From the NCBI RefSeq assembly GCF_005116675.2, contig NZ_CP050699.1:5155001-5219000 (forward strand): a stretch of DNA of 64,000 bases. The letters are read 5' to 3'. The stretch is from Desulfosediminicola ganghwensis. Lineage in GTDB: Bacteria > Desulfobacterota > Desulfobulbia > Desulfobulbales > Desulfocapsaceae. Positions 16,784-25,800 of the stretch are shown piece after piece. The notes beneath the pieces are model-generated. The model had not been told where the DNA came from. It worked only from the letters and a program-made list of their open reading frames with translations, and did no database searches. A program made the translations under genes and the position numbers. Within the stretch, counting starts at the first letter, position 1. Each line of letters starts with the position of its first letter.

Positions 16784-18181
16784 ACAAATGACACCGGCAA
16801 TTAATAGCATGAGGGCAATGGTCATTGTCTGTTGCTGAGCATGAATGAAAGCATTGATATGCAACTGAGAGTTAACCATAAATGTATTGAGGCTGGCTCC
16901 ATGGGAATGCTTCTCAAAGAAATAGGAGAAAGCACCGGTAGCAACTCCCGCTCCGGTTAACATGCCGAAATTTCTCGCTGTAGCGAGAATTCCCGATGTT
17001 ATTCCGGCAAAACGGTCTTCTACCCTGGTCAAAACTGAAGCGGAATTTGGTGACAAAAAGACGGACTGCCCCGCGCCAAGGACCACCAGTATCAGAAACA
17101 AGGTACTGGATGCAGTGTCGGCACTCACCCTGCTCAACAAAAAAACCGAACTGCAACTCAGCAATAAACCCGTTGTGGAGATTACTCTGGCACTGCCGAG
17201 ACGATCATAAAGCCATCCGGAAAATGGTGATACAATTACCAGACTCACCGGCACAGCCATCATTATCAGGCCGATTTCGGAGGGTTCGAAGACTTTCACC
17301 AGCTTGAGGAAAAAAGGTACCAGAATGATAACCATAAAAAGGGCTGCAAAGGATAATGAGGCTGCAGCGGCACCGGTCCAGTAATATCTTTTTCTCAGTA
17401 GCGACAGTGGGAGAATCGGGCTTGAAGCGTGTGTCTCAATTACCAGGAAGGTTACCAAAAAAAATAGCAGAAAAAATAGCAGAAACCAGCTGTTTATAAA
17501 ATCATTGTCCGTCAGGAGCAGTACATAACAGCCTACCAGCAACACCCAGGCCAGAGCGCCTTTCCAGTCTGCTGTTTCATGGTTTTTAGTTCCCAGTAAT
17601 GAGTTTTGCCCCTTCATATCCAGCAGTTTTTTACAACCGAGCAGGAAAATCATCGCAGCCAAGGGGACGGAAATTACAAAAATCGCCCTCCAGGAAACAT
17701 ATTGCAACAACATGCCGCTGATTATCGGTCCACTCATGAGGCCAAATGATGTGGCGATACCGACCAGACCAAGGGTGCCACCCAGACTTGCCGCAGGGCT
17801 GGTAAGCTTTAAAATAGCTGGCCCGGCAGCCATTATCATGGCAGCACCAAGAGCCTGGAGCAAGCGGCAACCAATGAGAATATGGAATTCAGGTGAAATA
17901 CTGCAGCCAAGAGCGCCGAGAACGAATATGGTTATCCCGGCCAGGTAAATTCGAATAGGCCCGAATCTATCAGCGACCCGTCCCCAGACAACCAGGGAAG
18001 AGGTGATCACCATCAAATAGACCAACACCACCAACTGCACCTGACTCATGGCAACATTAAAATGCAGCATGATCTCAGGGAGGGCAACATTGATCATGGA
18101 ACTGTCCATGGTGGAGAGCAGCACTCCACCCGCAACCATTACGAGTGCATGCCAGCGGCTGTTGAGTAGTGTTCGTTCCAT
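16766..18181 (-). CDS. MFS transporter, DHA2-like 14-helix family
   Basis: A 471-residue inner-membrane transporter. It has about 14 hydrophobic helices and DHA2-type features: DSSMINVALPEI in helix 1, the WGRVADRFGPIRIYL loop 2-3 motif, and a LASPAASLGG-like turn in helix 5. DHA2 members (EmrB, QacA) use proton exchange to expel drugs or other hydrophobic compounds; the substrate is unknown. No membrane-fusion partner lies beside it. It overlaps the 3' end of the convergent kinase gene by 18 bases. Confidence 0.85.
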   Translation of the reverse strand: MERTLLNSRWHALVMVAGGVLLSTMDSSMINVALPEIMLHFNVAMSQVQLVVLVYLMVITSSLVVWGRVADRFGPIRIYLAGITIFVLGALGCSISPEFHILIGCRLLQALGAAMIMAAGPAILKLTSPAASLGGTLGLVGIATSFGLMSGPIISGMLLQYVSWRAIFVISVPLAAMIFLLGCKKLLDMKGQNSLLGTKNHETADWKGALAWVLLVGCYVLLLTDNDFINSWFLLFFLLFFLVTFLVIETHASSPILPLSLLRKRYYWTGAAAASLSFAALFMVIILVPFFLKLVKVFEPSEIGLIMMAVPVSLVIVSPFSGWLYDRLGSARVISTTGLLLSCSSVFLLSRVSADTASSTLFLILVVLGAGQSVFLSPNSASVLTRVEDRFAGITSGILATARNFGMLTGAGVATGAFSYFFEKHSHGASLNTFMVNSQLHINAFIHAQQQTMTIALMLLIAGVICSLLRS

Positions 18182-18232
18182 ATCTAACTGTTGCCTATTA
18201 CATTGAATTTCACAACCCTTTTTGCCAAACGC

Positions 18233-18266
18233 AAAAAGGCGGGCTTCCCGAAGGAAACCCGCCTTA
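18233..18266 (-). terminator. Terminator of the porin gene
   Basis: On the minus strand AAGGCGGGTTTCC pairs with GGGAAGCCCGCCTT around a TTC loop and is followed by TTTTTG, about 35 bases beyond the porin stop. A strong stem with a short T run. Confidence 0.9.
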
Positions 18267-18299
18267 AAAGACTCGGTTCTAATTTAGATAAGGATCAAA

Positions 18300-19499
18300 T
18301 TAGAAAGAAATCTCGAGGGACAGACCAACACCGAAAGGATCGTCTTCGGTGAGGTCATCGGTGTCGCCGTAAGCGATGATACCGTTCAGCTTAGCGCCAT
18401 CGGTCACTGCGTAGGAAGCGGTTGCACCGATTTCCCATACGGTAGCGTCAGAAGCTTCGGGGTCATAAGCGTCAATATCGATTATAGAAGCAACTGCACC
18501 GAGGGTCAGCTTCTCAGAAGCCTTGAAGGTCGGGTTAACAACGAGGAACAGGGTCTCACCTTCCGCACTGAGGTTAGGACCGGTAGCAATCTGGCTGTAA
18601 TCGTTGAAAATGGCGAACGGACCGAAGTCAGCAGCATCCCACTGGTAACCGTCGAAGGTGGCACCGGCCATTGCGTATACAGAGGCAGGACCAACTGGGA
18701 TGGTGGCGCCAGCGTAGATACCGAAACCATCATCGATGCCATTGATTTCCTCGTCCTGGTAGGCAAGCTCTGCCTCTACAGCGATATCGCCGAAAGCACC
18801 GGTAACTTTAGCGGTTGCCGCGAGTCCATCACTGTCCTCGTTGACGTCATCGATCACATAGTAACCACCCAGATTCATAGCCCAGCCACCAGAGAAACTC
18901 TGGTTGAGGAGGAAACCGAGACGGGTAATATCGTCGTCATTGGTGGTGTTGTATACAGTATCTGCATCCAATCCAATAACATCATTACCGTCATCATCAA
19001 CACCGATATCAGTTACGGTAATCTCAGTTCCGGTAGCCAGGTTCTCATCTACGATATCGTAGAATACAACCAGTCCAGTGTTGTCATTGGTGTACTTCAC
19101 CTGAACGCCCTCTGCACGACCGTCGAAGAAGAGGAACGGGGTGATGTCACGAACCATGCGACCAGCCTCTACGGTCACCGGACCGAAAGGTACACCGATG
19201 TAAGCGTAGTCAGCAGCAAACTGACCTTCCTTCTCACCCTCACCGAATGTACCGTCAGAGTACTTGATACGAGATTTCATGTATGCGCCACCCTTAGTGG
19301 TAGCCTCTACCTTCACACGTACACGCGAGTTCCAACGAGTATCGCTGTCGCTTATCTTACCTTCTCTGAACTCGTCGTAGTTGTCCTGATAGTAAAAACG
19401 TGCACGAGCGTCTCCGCTGAACTTGAACTCTGCCATAGCAGTGGTAGCCATGGTACCTACCAGCATAAGGCCGGCAGCAGCAACAATAACTTTTTTCAT
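18300..19499 (-). CDS. Outer-membrane porin
   Basis: A 399-residue protein with a classic signal peptide (MKKVIVAAAGLMLVGTMATTAMA, given in parts: basic start, hydrophobic core, TMA-like end near residue 24). The mature part is acidic, rich in Gly, Asp and Tyr, with alternating beta strands such as FKFSGDARARFYYQ and a C-terminal LSLEISF ending in Phe, the BAM recognition signal. This is the pattern of a 16-stranded porin of deltaproteobacteria. It has a strong ribosome-binding site (AAGGAGAAAAG), a near-consensus promoter and its own terminator, which suggests an abundant protein. Substrate is unknown. Confidence 0.88.
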   Translation of the reverse strand: MKKVIVAAAGLMLVGTMATTAMAEFKFSGDARARFYYQDNYDEFREGKISDSDTRWNSRVRVKVEATTKGGAYMKSRIKYSDGTFGEGEKEGQFAADYAYIGVPFGPVTVEAGRMVRDITPFLFFDGRAEGVQVKYTNDNTGLVVFYDIVDENLATGTEITVTDIGVDDDGNDVIGLDADTVYNTTNDDDITRLGFLLNQSFSGGWAMNLGGYYVIDDVNEDSDGLAATAKVTGAFGDIAVEAELAYQDEEINGIDDGFGIYAGATIPVGPASVYAMAGATFDGYQWDAADFGPFAIFNDYSQIATGPNLSAEGETLFLVVNPTFKASEKLTLGAVASIIDIDAYDPEASDATVWEIGATASYAVTDGAKLNGIIAYGDTDDLTEDDPFGVGLSLEISF

Positions 19500-19608
19500 C
19501 TCTTTTCTCCTTAAGGATTATACGCCCCACAACGAGGCCTGTTGTATAATTTGCCAAGGCTCCAATCCCCAGCAAAGTCTTTTACAATACTTACAAAAGT
19601 TACAGAGA

Positions 19609-19637
19609 TTATTAGCCGCGAGCGGCAAAGGTGTCAA
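19609..19637 (-). promoter_or_regulatory. Sigma-70-type promoter of the porin gene
   Basis: Reading on the minus strand, -35 TTGACA (19632-19637), a 17-base spacer and -10 TAATAA (19609-19614). It predicts a transcript leader of about 100 bases before the porin ATG. A palindrome lies just upstream of the -35 box. Confidence 0.8.
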
Positions 19638-19642
19638 GGTTT

Positions 19643-19659
19643 TTTTACCTTAGGTAAAA
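19643..19659. promoter_or_regulatory. Perfect palindrome abutting the porin -35 box
   Basis: TTTTACCTTAGGTAAAA has two perfect 8-base arms around a single central base. It lies five bases upstream of the -35 hexamer at 19632-19637. The position fits an activator site; alternatively it terminates the upstream minus-strand gene, since it has flanking T and A runs, though the GC content is low. The cognate regulator is unknown. Confidence 0.6.
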
Positions 19660-19747
19660 TTTTTTATACTTTTTATTGCACCTTCCTGAAATGGTTTATG
19701 AAACCAAATCCAAACCACAACATACAACTGGAGTTCTGTTCAATTTT

Positions 19748-21487
19748 TTATTCCTGCTCTACAAGGTCGAGTACATAGCGTAACAGCTTACTTTTACTGC
19801 GCATAGAGAGACCAAACATAAAATTGTCCGGGATTTGGCTGATATATAAAGTGCTCACACTATCACCCGAAAAAGGTCTGAAAGAGCTATGTACGGAATC
19901 AATAAAATCATAATCGGCTATATAACCGTCAATTTTATTGGTCTGCCAGACTTCAACCATCTCGGTTTCATTCCAGCTCAAGCCAACGACCTTGCCGCCA
20001 TCGTATTCTCTGAAATTGACCATGGCCATTGGCGTGGTTCTTTCATTATTTGCAACAATGATCTCCTGCTTGCCATCACCGTTTAAATCGGCGGTCAGCA
20101 GTCTGGTTGGGATGAAAAGCACCTGGCGTTCCGCCTTGGCATCATCTCCCTTGCCGATCATGTCTTTTATCGAGGTCGTAGCACTCTGCGCCGGTCCAAA
20201 GAAATTACGGCTGCCGCCATAATTTTTTTCGCTCACATACATCAGGCTGTTGCTGCTGTCGTAGACCAGCAATTTCTCCCTGCTGTCGATGGCTACAATC
20301 TCAGCTGAGCCGTTACCATCAAGATCCGCCCATATGAAATCAAAAAGTCGAAGATTACGTGGTAAAGCAAGGTCTGTGCTCTTTTTTATCCCGGTAAATC
20401 CTTCGCCCAGTTCCAGGGAGACGACTTTTTCGCCGATATAACCTCTACGCGGGTCAGTATTCCCTATCTGACCAGCAAGAATTGCCCCCACACCAGGCTG
20501 AACCATCGGCCGTATATACCAATCAATGTCTGTGAGTAACGGAATTAGCCCTGTGGCAGCGTCCCATCTGAAAATGGCTGAGGCCACAGATTTTCCTTTG
20601 TTGCCGCTCACATAAATCTCGACATTGCCGTTGCCATCGAGATCGGCAACATTTACAGCATGTATCTTATAGTTCTTAGGAAATGCATATCCCCCGAGTT
20701 TCACAAAACGGGTATCGTCGAACCGAAAAATTTCCACAGCAGTTCTTGAAGCAGCTACAACCTCCAGATTACCGTCGCCATTCAGGTCCGCACTGGCCAT
20801 GGAGACCAGCATAGAGGGCAGATCAGAGCTTTTCCGCACACCAAGGGCTCGAACAGCCACCCCATCTTCAGCAGTGATAGAGCCGCCATAAACACCCTTT
20901 TTAAATACTTTTTCAGGATGCTCGGTACTAAATGCCTCAATGCCGGTAGAACCTGAAGAAACATTCGCAGCAACAGCCGGAGATCTGTCGGATACCCCAA
21001 GTGCACGTACCGCAATATCCTCTACCAGATGCTCCACTGATTCCAGTATATGATCTTCGCTCACTGCAAGTGAAGTAAAAGTTCCTCCGCCAGAGGCCGC
21101 GATATCATTACCGGCTACGTTGATTTGGATTTTCAGGCCAGTCTGCAGTGAATAGAGCGCACCGGAAACAAGATAGTCGGTATTGAGGTTATGCAAAACC
21201 TGCAGATACTCACCATCTTCCATATCATCCTTGTTCAACAGGATAATATCATCAGCAGTCAACACTTTATCCACAACCTCAATACCCTCTTTTACTGCAA
21301 GCCGGGTAGAAAGCATGGTTCTGATGCTGTCGGTCAAGTAGCTAAAATCGCCACTTGAGTCTCCGTTAAACGGCAGTACAATAATTCGCACATCTTTTGC
21401 CTGGGCGGCTTGAGTGTTAGACGTAATTCCGATGATTATCAGGAATACTGTGAAAAGTGCCGCTAAAAATTTGTTCTTATCGATCAT
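19748..21487 (-). CDS. Secreted protein: TolB/CsgG-like N-domain plus FG-GAP/VCBS repeats
   Basis: A 579-residue envelope protein from the ATG at 21487 (ribosome-binding site AGGTG); a GTG at 21508 is less likely. A signal peptide is followed by an alpha/beta domain (about 33-160) resembling the TolB N-terminal or CsgG-type domain (VRIIVLPFNGDSSGD). The rest carries FG-GAP-like calcium-binding loops: ADLNGDGNLEVV, ADLDGNGNVEIY, ADLDGNGSAEIV, ADLNGDGKQEII, spaced for a beta-propeller. It is transcribed toward the porin gene. Function unknown; a role in the outer membrane or periplasm is inferred. Confidence 0.8.
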   Translation of the reverse strand: MIDKNKFLAALFTVFLIIIGITSNTQAAQAKDVRIIVLPFNGDSSGDFSYLTDSIRTMLSTRLAVKEGIEVVDKVLTADDIILLNKDDMEDGEYLQVLHNLNTDYLVSGALYSLQTGLKIQINVAGNDIAASGGGTFTSLAVSEDHILESVEHLVEDIAVRALGVSDRSPAVAANVSSGSTGIEAFSTEHPEKVFKKGVYGGSITAEDGVAVRALGVRKSSDLPSMLVSMASADLNGDGNLEVVAASRTAVEIFRFDDTRFVKLGGYAFPKNYKIHAVNVADLDGNGNVEIYVSGNKGKSVASAIFRWDAATGLIPLLTDIDWYIRPMVQPGVGAILAGQIGNTDPRRGYIGEKVVSLELGEGFTGIKKSTDLALPRNLRLFDFIWADLDGNGSAEIVAIDSREKLLVYDSSNSLMYVSEKNYGGSRNFFGPAQSATTSIKDMIGKGDDAKAERQVLFIPTRLLTADLNGDGKQEIIVANNERTTPMAMVNFREYDGGKVVGLSWNETEMVEVWQTNKIDGYIADYDFIDSVHSSFRPFSGDSVSTLYISQIPDNFMFGLSMRSKSKLLRYVLDLVEQE

Positions 21488-21751
21488 ATGAACACCTGTA
21501 CAGATCACTAATAGTATTTAATGGTGGGCTTAGAAAAATCTTTTTAAGGCTGTACCTATATCTCACTTTCCGACCTTCAGCAAGAGAACTCTTCCTCCCC
21601 AAAGATCCCCGCTTTACGCCAAATTTTCAGGAGGTTCAGCCAAATTTCTGAATTATCTCTTTAATACCTTTATCTTCAGCCAATTTTAGCCTTGACATTT
21701 TGTCTTTTCAGATCCATTATGTAATTTCAGTATAATTTTTTGTACCTGAGC

Positions 21752-21781
21752 TTGACATTCGGAATACATGTTACGTATACT
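21752..21781 (+). promoter_or_regulatory. Sigma-70-type promoter for the 21826 gene
   Basis: -35 TTGACA at 21752-21757, an 18-base spacer and -10 TATACT at 21776-21781, ending 44 bases before the ATG. Nearly consensus in both boxes. Confidence 0.78.
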
Positions 21782-21825
21782 TAAGTCAAACTCCAAGCAA
21801 ACAGACGTAAGTAGTAAACAGGACC

Positions 21826-22395
21826 ATGATAAATCATAGAAAATTCACATACAGCCTGGTACTTGGCACACTGCTCAGCTTGAGTGCGGCAACGCAGCTC
21901 ATTTTCTGCGATAGCGCCAATGCCGCTGATCTGGAAACGCACAGCGTATACAAGGTTACCACATATGACCTTGGTGCATTGCTCGGTGAGGCAGAGCAAT
22001 CCGGACTGAGAATTCGAAACTATGAACCATTGCTTATTACCGGCACCAAATCGGATATTTTATCCGGGGATCCGCTAAAAACCACATCTCTTGCCGCTCA
22101 GCCCGACCAGGAACCCATTAAAGGATTTGCAATCGCGGCAGAGTACAGTGCAACTGCAAATTTCACCGTACAGGGTGCACTCGGTTTTGCCCAGAACCGA
22201 TGGCAGACAGATCAAGTAAGCAATGAAGGGAGCTGGGAAGCCAATCTTGGCCTTGTATACAGATTTCTGGATAACCTGAGTTACGAGATACATTTCGGCT
22301 ACATGGAGACGGGCGATCTTTTTAAAGAGCGCAGCACCTATAGTGATATAGAAAATATTATCATGGTCAGCAACAAACTCACCATGAGCTTTTAA
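21826..22395 (+). CDS. Small outer-membrane beta-barrel-like protein
   Basis: A 189-residue hypothetical protein with a signal peptide (residues 1-34, ending in ANA) and a C-terminal half of amphipathic strands (YSATANFTVQGALGFAQ, WEANLGLVYRFL, LSYEIHFGYMET, NKLTMSF). The last residue is Phe, preceded by alternating hydrophobic positions, typical of an 8-stranded barrel or a surface-lipid binding protein. It has its own promoter and terminator, so it is a single-gene unit. No specific family is recognised. Confidence 0.7.
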   Translation: MINHRKFTYSLVLGTLLSLSAATQLIFCDSANAADLETHSVYKVTTYDLGALLGEAEQSGLRIRNYEPLLITGTKSDILSGDPLKTTSLAAQPDQEPIKGFAIAAEYSATANFTVQGALGFAQNRWQTDQVSNEGSWEANLGLVYRFLDNLSYEIHFGYMETGDLFKERSTYSDIENIIMVSNKLTMSF

Positions 22396-22426
22396 CAGCT
22401 AACAAGCTGACTTACCTATCAAATAT

Positions 22427-22463
22427 AAAGCCCATTATCCGCATTCGGATAATAGGCTTTTTT
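22427..22463 (+). terminator. Rho-independent terminator
   Basis: AAAGCC then ATTATCCG at the left pair with CGGATAAT and GGCTTT at the right around a four-base loop, with one C-A mismatch, ending in TTTTTT. It lies 32 bases after the 21826 gene. Confidence 0.9.
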
Positions 22464-22547
22464 CGTCTATTGCCTCATCATCACTTCACGCTGTTTTTAG
22501 GGGAATAATTCTGCGGCCAACCCTGTCTCATTTCGACAAACAGGCGC

Positions 22548-22576
22548 TTGACAATTATCTTACCGTGAGATAAACG
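22548..22576 (+). promoter_or_regulatory. Likely promoter of the glycosyltransferase operon
   Basis: -35 TTGACA at 22548-22553, a 17-base spacer and a weak -10 TAAACG at 22571-22576. It lies about 60 bases before the first gene and after the previous terminator. Confidence 0.5.
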
Positions 22577-22634
22577 TTTAAAACCATCTCCCCCCGAACG
22601 TCAGGCAACATATTAAATTCCTTTACTATTGGTG

Positions 22635-23891
22635 ATGCAGTTGGGTGATTCTTCGACCTTTAATATATTGATGTATTCCCACGACACATATGGGCTGGGC
22701 CATATCCGTCGTACCATGGCCATAGCAAGCCATCTGCGTAGTGAGAATACCAATGTCCTGATCCTTACCGGATCTCCAATCGCTGGGCGCTTTCCATTTC
22801 CCGAGCAAGTTGACTTCGTTCGTATCCCCGGAATGATCAAAAAGACCAACGATGACTATCAATCCCTTTCCATTCGCATTGAGCAGGAACAGGCACTGAG
22901 CATTCGTACCAATATAATTCTGGCCACTGCAAAAACTTTTCGCCCGGATCTGTTCATTGTCGATAAAGAGCCCCATGGCCTGAAAAAAGAAGTGCTGCCG
23001 ACCCTGGAATGGCTGAAAACAGACAGTCCTAAAACCACATCTATTCTTGGCCTGAGAGATATTCTCGATGATGACACCACCATCCGCCAGGACTGGCAGG
23101 CAAAAGGTGTCTATCAATCGCTGGAAAATCTCTATGACCAAATATGGGTGTATGGAGACCAGGATATTTATGACCCTATCAGTCATTATCAGATACCTGA
23201 AAGTGTTCAGCACAAGGTAACCTTTACCGGTTATATCCCGCGCAAAACCCTGCCGACCAATACCTGGAGCAAAGTGAGAAAACGTTACCGGATTCTCGAC
23301 ACTGATCTTTTTGTACTGGTAACCACAGGTGGCGGCGGTGATGGCAAAGAGGTGGTTGAACATTTTCTGGCCATGCACGATTACTATCCTACCTCACTGC
23401 CTTTCAAATCGATTATCATCACCGGCCCATTCATGCCTAAAGAGCAGCGCTACAAAATCCAGGCCCGTGCCAAGCAGCACGGCATAAAAACACTTCACTT
23501 TCATCCTCGAATTGAAGAACTGATAAATGCATCTGACCTCGTTATCTCGATGGGTGGCTATAATACCATTTGTGAAATTCTTACTCAGAAAACCCCAGCC
23601 CTGATCGTCCCCAGAGAAACTCCCAGGAAAGAACAGCTGATTCGGGCAACCTGCCTTGAGACCAAAGGACTTCTCGACTACATCCCATGGAGCGAAGTCA
23701 CGCCCCAATTGCTGAGGGAAAAAATCTTCTCTATGATCCAAAACCGCACCAGTTATGTCTCGGCAATGAACAGTTTCCAACTTTCAGGTCTTGCTACCAT
23801 GCAGTCTCAACTTGAGTCGCTGCAACAGACGACTCTTAAGCAGACCACGTTTTCGCCGGCGCTGACACACGACCATTCAAACGATTCCTGA
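22635..23891 (+). CDS. GT28-like glycosyltransferase (COG4671 type), first copy
   Basis: A 418-residue protein resembling predicted glycosyltransferases related to MurG. The N-terminal half opens with MYSHDTYGLGHIRRTMAIA, the donor-side GLGH motif; the C-terminal half has a Gly-rich loop (VLVTTGGGGDGKE) and the nucleotide-sugar region LVISMGGYNTICEIL followed by PRETPRKEQ. These are the hallmarks of GT-B enzymes of the MurG class. The ATG at 22635 is preferred to TTG and GTG codons just upstream. First gene of a five-gene cluster; a second, diverged paralogue is at 25797-26981. Acceptor and donor are unknown. Confidence 0.82.
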   Translation: MQLGDSSTFNILMYSHDTYGLGHIRRTMAIASHLRSENTNVLILTGSPIAGRFPFPEQVDFVRIPGMIKKTNDDYQSLSIRIEQEQALSIRTNIILATAKTFRPDLFIVDKEPHGLKKEVLPTLEWLKTDSPKTTSILGLRDILDDDTTIRQDWQAKGVYQSLENLYDQIWVYGDQDIYDPISHYQIPESVQHKVTFTGYIPRKTLPTNTWSKVRKRYRILDTDLFVLVTTGGGGDGKEVVEHFLAMHDYYPTSLPFKSIIITGPFMPKEQRYKIQARAKQHGIKTLHFHPRIEELINASDLVISMGGYNTICEILTQKTPALIVPRETPRKEQLIRATCLETKGLLDYIPWSEVTPQLLREKIFSMIQNRTSYVSAMNSFQLSGLATMQSQLESLQQTTLKQTTFSPALTHDHSNDS

Positions 23892-23902
23892 TTCCTACTT
23901 AA

Positions 23903-25162
23903 ATGAATTACACAACTTCCAAGATTGCATATATATTGAAAGGGTACCCCAGAATTTCTGAGACTTTTATTTCCAATGAGATTCTGCAGCTGGAACAACA
24001 CGGCTTTTCCCTGAGAATTTTCTCCATGCGGCATCCACGGGAAAACTTTAGTCACGATTCTGTAAAGAAAATCAAAGCTCGAGTCGACTATCTGCCGACA
24101 GAACTTTTGCTTGATTTCCCCAGACTCATCACTCCAAATATTTTTCTTGCGGCTCAATGCCCTTCCGCATATCGCGCTGCTCTCAAACTCGCCAGACGCA
24201 GGTTCAACAGGACCAGAAAACTCGCTACGTTAAAGCATATGCTGCAAGCAGGGTATATGACATGGCACTTTCTACGCACTGACTCCACCATACATCATCT
24301 ACACGGCCACTTTGCCCATTCTCCCACCTCGGTTACGATGTTTGCGGCAATTCTTGCCAATAAACCATTTAGTTTCACCGCTCATGCCAAGGATATCTAC
24401 ACCTCAAACCCCAACCAACTGGCCGAGAAAATTGAAGCGGCTGATTTCGTAGTAACCTGCACCCAGGCTAACGAAAAATATCTTCAGTCAATCTCGGGTG
24501 GATGCAACACGCCAATACACTGCATTTACCATGGTATTGATCTGGCTCTCTTTAACAATATCAAGCAACCGCATCCGGTCCGGGAACCATACAAGTTTTT
24601 TACCATCGCAAGGCTTACCGAGAAAAAAGGGCTGCCAACCCTCTACCAGGCACTGGCAATCCTCAAGCAACAGGGAGTGGCTTTCAATCATGTTCTCATC
24701 GGTGACGGTGACGACAGAGAAAAAATTCTCGATCTTATCTGTACGCTTAATTTGACCGATTCGTGTTCCTGGCTTGGCACCCGCACTCACGATGACGTCC
24801 TCACCCAGTTCAGCCAGACAGACCTTTTTATACTGCCCTGTGAGATCGCAGAAAACGGAGATCGCGATGGTATTCCCAATGTGTTGGTTGAGAGTCTTGC
24901 CATGGGGGTACCTGCCATTTCGACCAATGTTTCTGCAATCCCGGAAATCATCATAGACGGGCAGACTGGTCGAACAGTCGAGCCTCGTAATCCTGATCAG
25001 CTCGCCAGGGCAATACTTGAGATCATGGAAGACGAATCTCTCAGAAATACCTTTATCAGCAACGGTAAAGAATGGGTGAACGAACGCTTCGACAATACGC
25101 GTTGGCTGCTGAAACTGGCAGAGATCTTCGAAAATCAACCGCACCTGAGAATGATCAACTGA
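23903..25162 (+). CDS. GT4-family glycosyltransferase
   Basis: A 419-residue retaining GT-B glycosyltransferase. N-terminal KGYPRISETFISNEI, central FTAHAKDIY, donor-binding TIARLTEKKG, and the E-x7-E region PNVLVESLAMGVPAISTNVS leading to PEII. GT4 enzymes transfer sugars from nucleotide sugars to polysaccharide or lipid acceptors. It starts 11 bases after the upstream GT28-like gene, in the same operon. No membrane segments. Confidence 0.9.
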   Translation: MNYTTSKIAYILKGYPRISETFISNEILQLEQHGFSLRIFSMRHPRENFSHDSVKKIKARVDYLPTELLLDFPRLITPNIFLAAQCPSAYRAALKLARRRFNRTRKLATLKHMLQAGYMTWHFLRTDSTIHHLHGHFAHSPTSVTMFAAILANKPFSFTAHAKDIYTSNPNQLAEKIEAADFVVTCTQANEKYLQSISGGCNTPIHCIYHGIDLALFNNIKQPHPVREPYKFFTIARLTEKKGLPTLYQALAILKQQGVAFNHVLIGDGDDREKILDLICTLNLTDSCSWLGTRTHDDVLTQFSQTDLFILPCEIAENGDRDGIPNVLVESLAMGVPAISTNVSAIPEIIIDGQTGRTVEPRNPDQLARAILEIMEDESLRNTFISNGKEWVNERFDNTRWLLKLAEIFENQPHLRMIN

Positions 25163-25170
25163 AGGCAGTC

Positions 25171-25800
25171 ATGGATTTATCATCTCGTAGCACTTTCAAA
25201 TACGGCCTGTTCAGACATGGGGAAACAACCTGGAATAAAGAAAAGCGAGTCCAGGGCCACGGCGACTCACCTCTTACCGACAAGGGAATCGCTACCCTCA
25301 GGCAGTGGGCTGTGCAGCTTCAGCGCCAGAACTGGCAGCATATCCTCTGCAGCGACCTTGGCAGAGTGCAGCAGTCGGTCGGGATACTGAATGAAATACT
25401 CAAGCTGCCAGTCACCACTGACCAGAATCTCCGGGAACAGAACTGGGGGAAATGGGAAGGGATGAGGGTTAAGGATGTGTACCAGCAGTTCCCTGAGGAA
25501 CTTGGGCTTCAAGTCAAAAGGGGCTGGGATTTCCAGGCACCTGGAGGCGAGAGCCGTAGGGCGGTACGTGATCGCCTTTTTCAAGCCCTGCTCAATCACC
25601 GGCTCAGCAACCCGGCAGACAACACCCTGGTAGTCTGTCATCTGGGTGTCATAAAGTGTGCCATCTATGCTATTGCAAATCGAAAATTTATGGAGGATGA
25701 GCCACCTCTCCTGCAAAAGGACACTATGCATACTATCGCCTACCACAAAAATTATACCCTCGGCCAACTCAACATTCCCCTGGAGCAAGACGAGTCATGA
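25171..25800 (+). CDS. Histidine phosphatase family protein
   Basis: A 209-residue phosphoglycerate-mutase-like phosphatase. Catalytic RHGETTWN (phospho-His at about residue 17), the acid LREQNWGKWEGM region, and the second catalytic His in VVCHLGVIKC are present. I use the ATG at 25171, eight bases after the GT4 stop, because the upstream in-frame starts overlap that gene. Its stop overlaps the next gene's start by four bases (ATGA). In this operon it may remove a phosphate from a sugar or lipid intermediate; that is inference. Confidence 0.88.
   Translation: MDLSSRSTFKYGLFRHGETTWNKEKRVQGHGDSPLTDKGIATLRQWAVQLQRQNWQHILCSDLGRVQQSVGILNEILKLPVTTDQNLREQNWGKWEGMRVKDVYQQFPEELGLQVKRGWDFQAPGGESRRAVRDRLFQALLNHRLSNPADNTLVVCHLGVIKCAIYAIANRKFMEDEPPLLQKDTMHTIAYHKNYTLGQLNIPLEQDES

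Noticed and set aside
21692-21736. TTGACA at 21692 with TATAAT at 21731 as a promoter
   Set aside because: The spacing is 33 bases, far too long; the pair at 21752-21781 fits much better.
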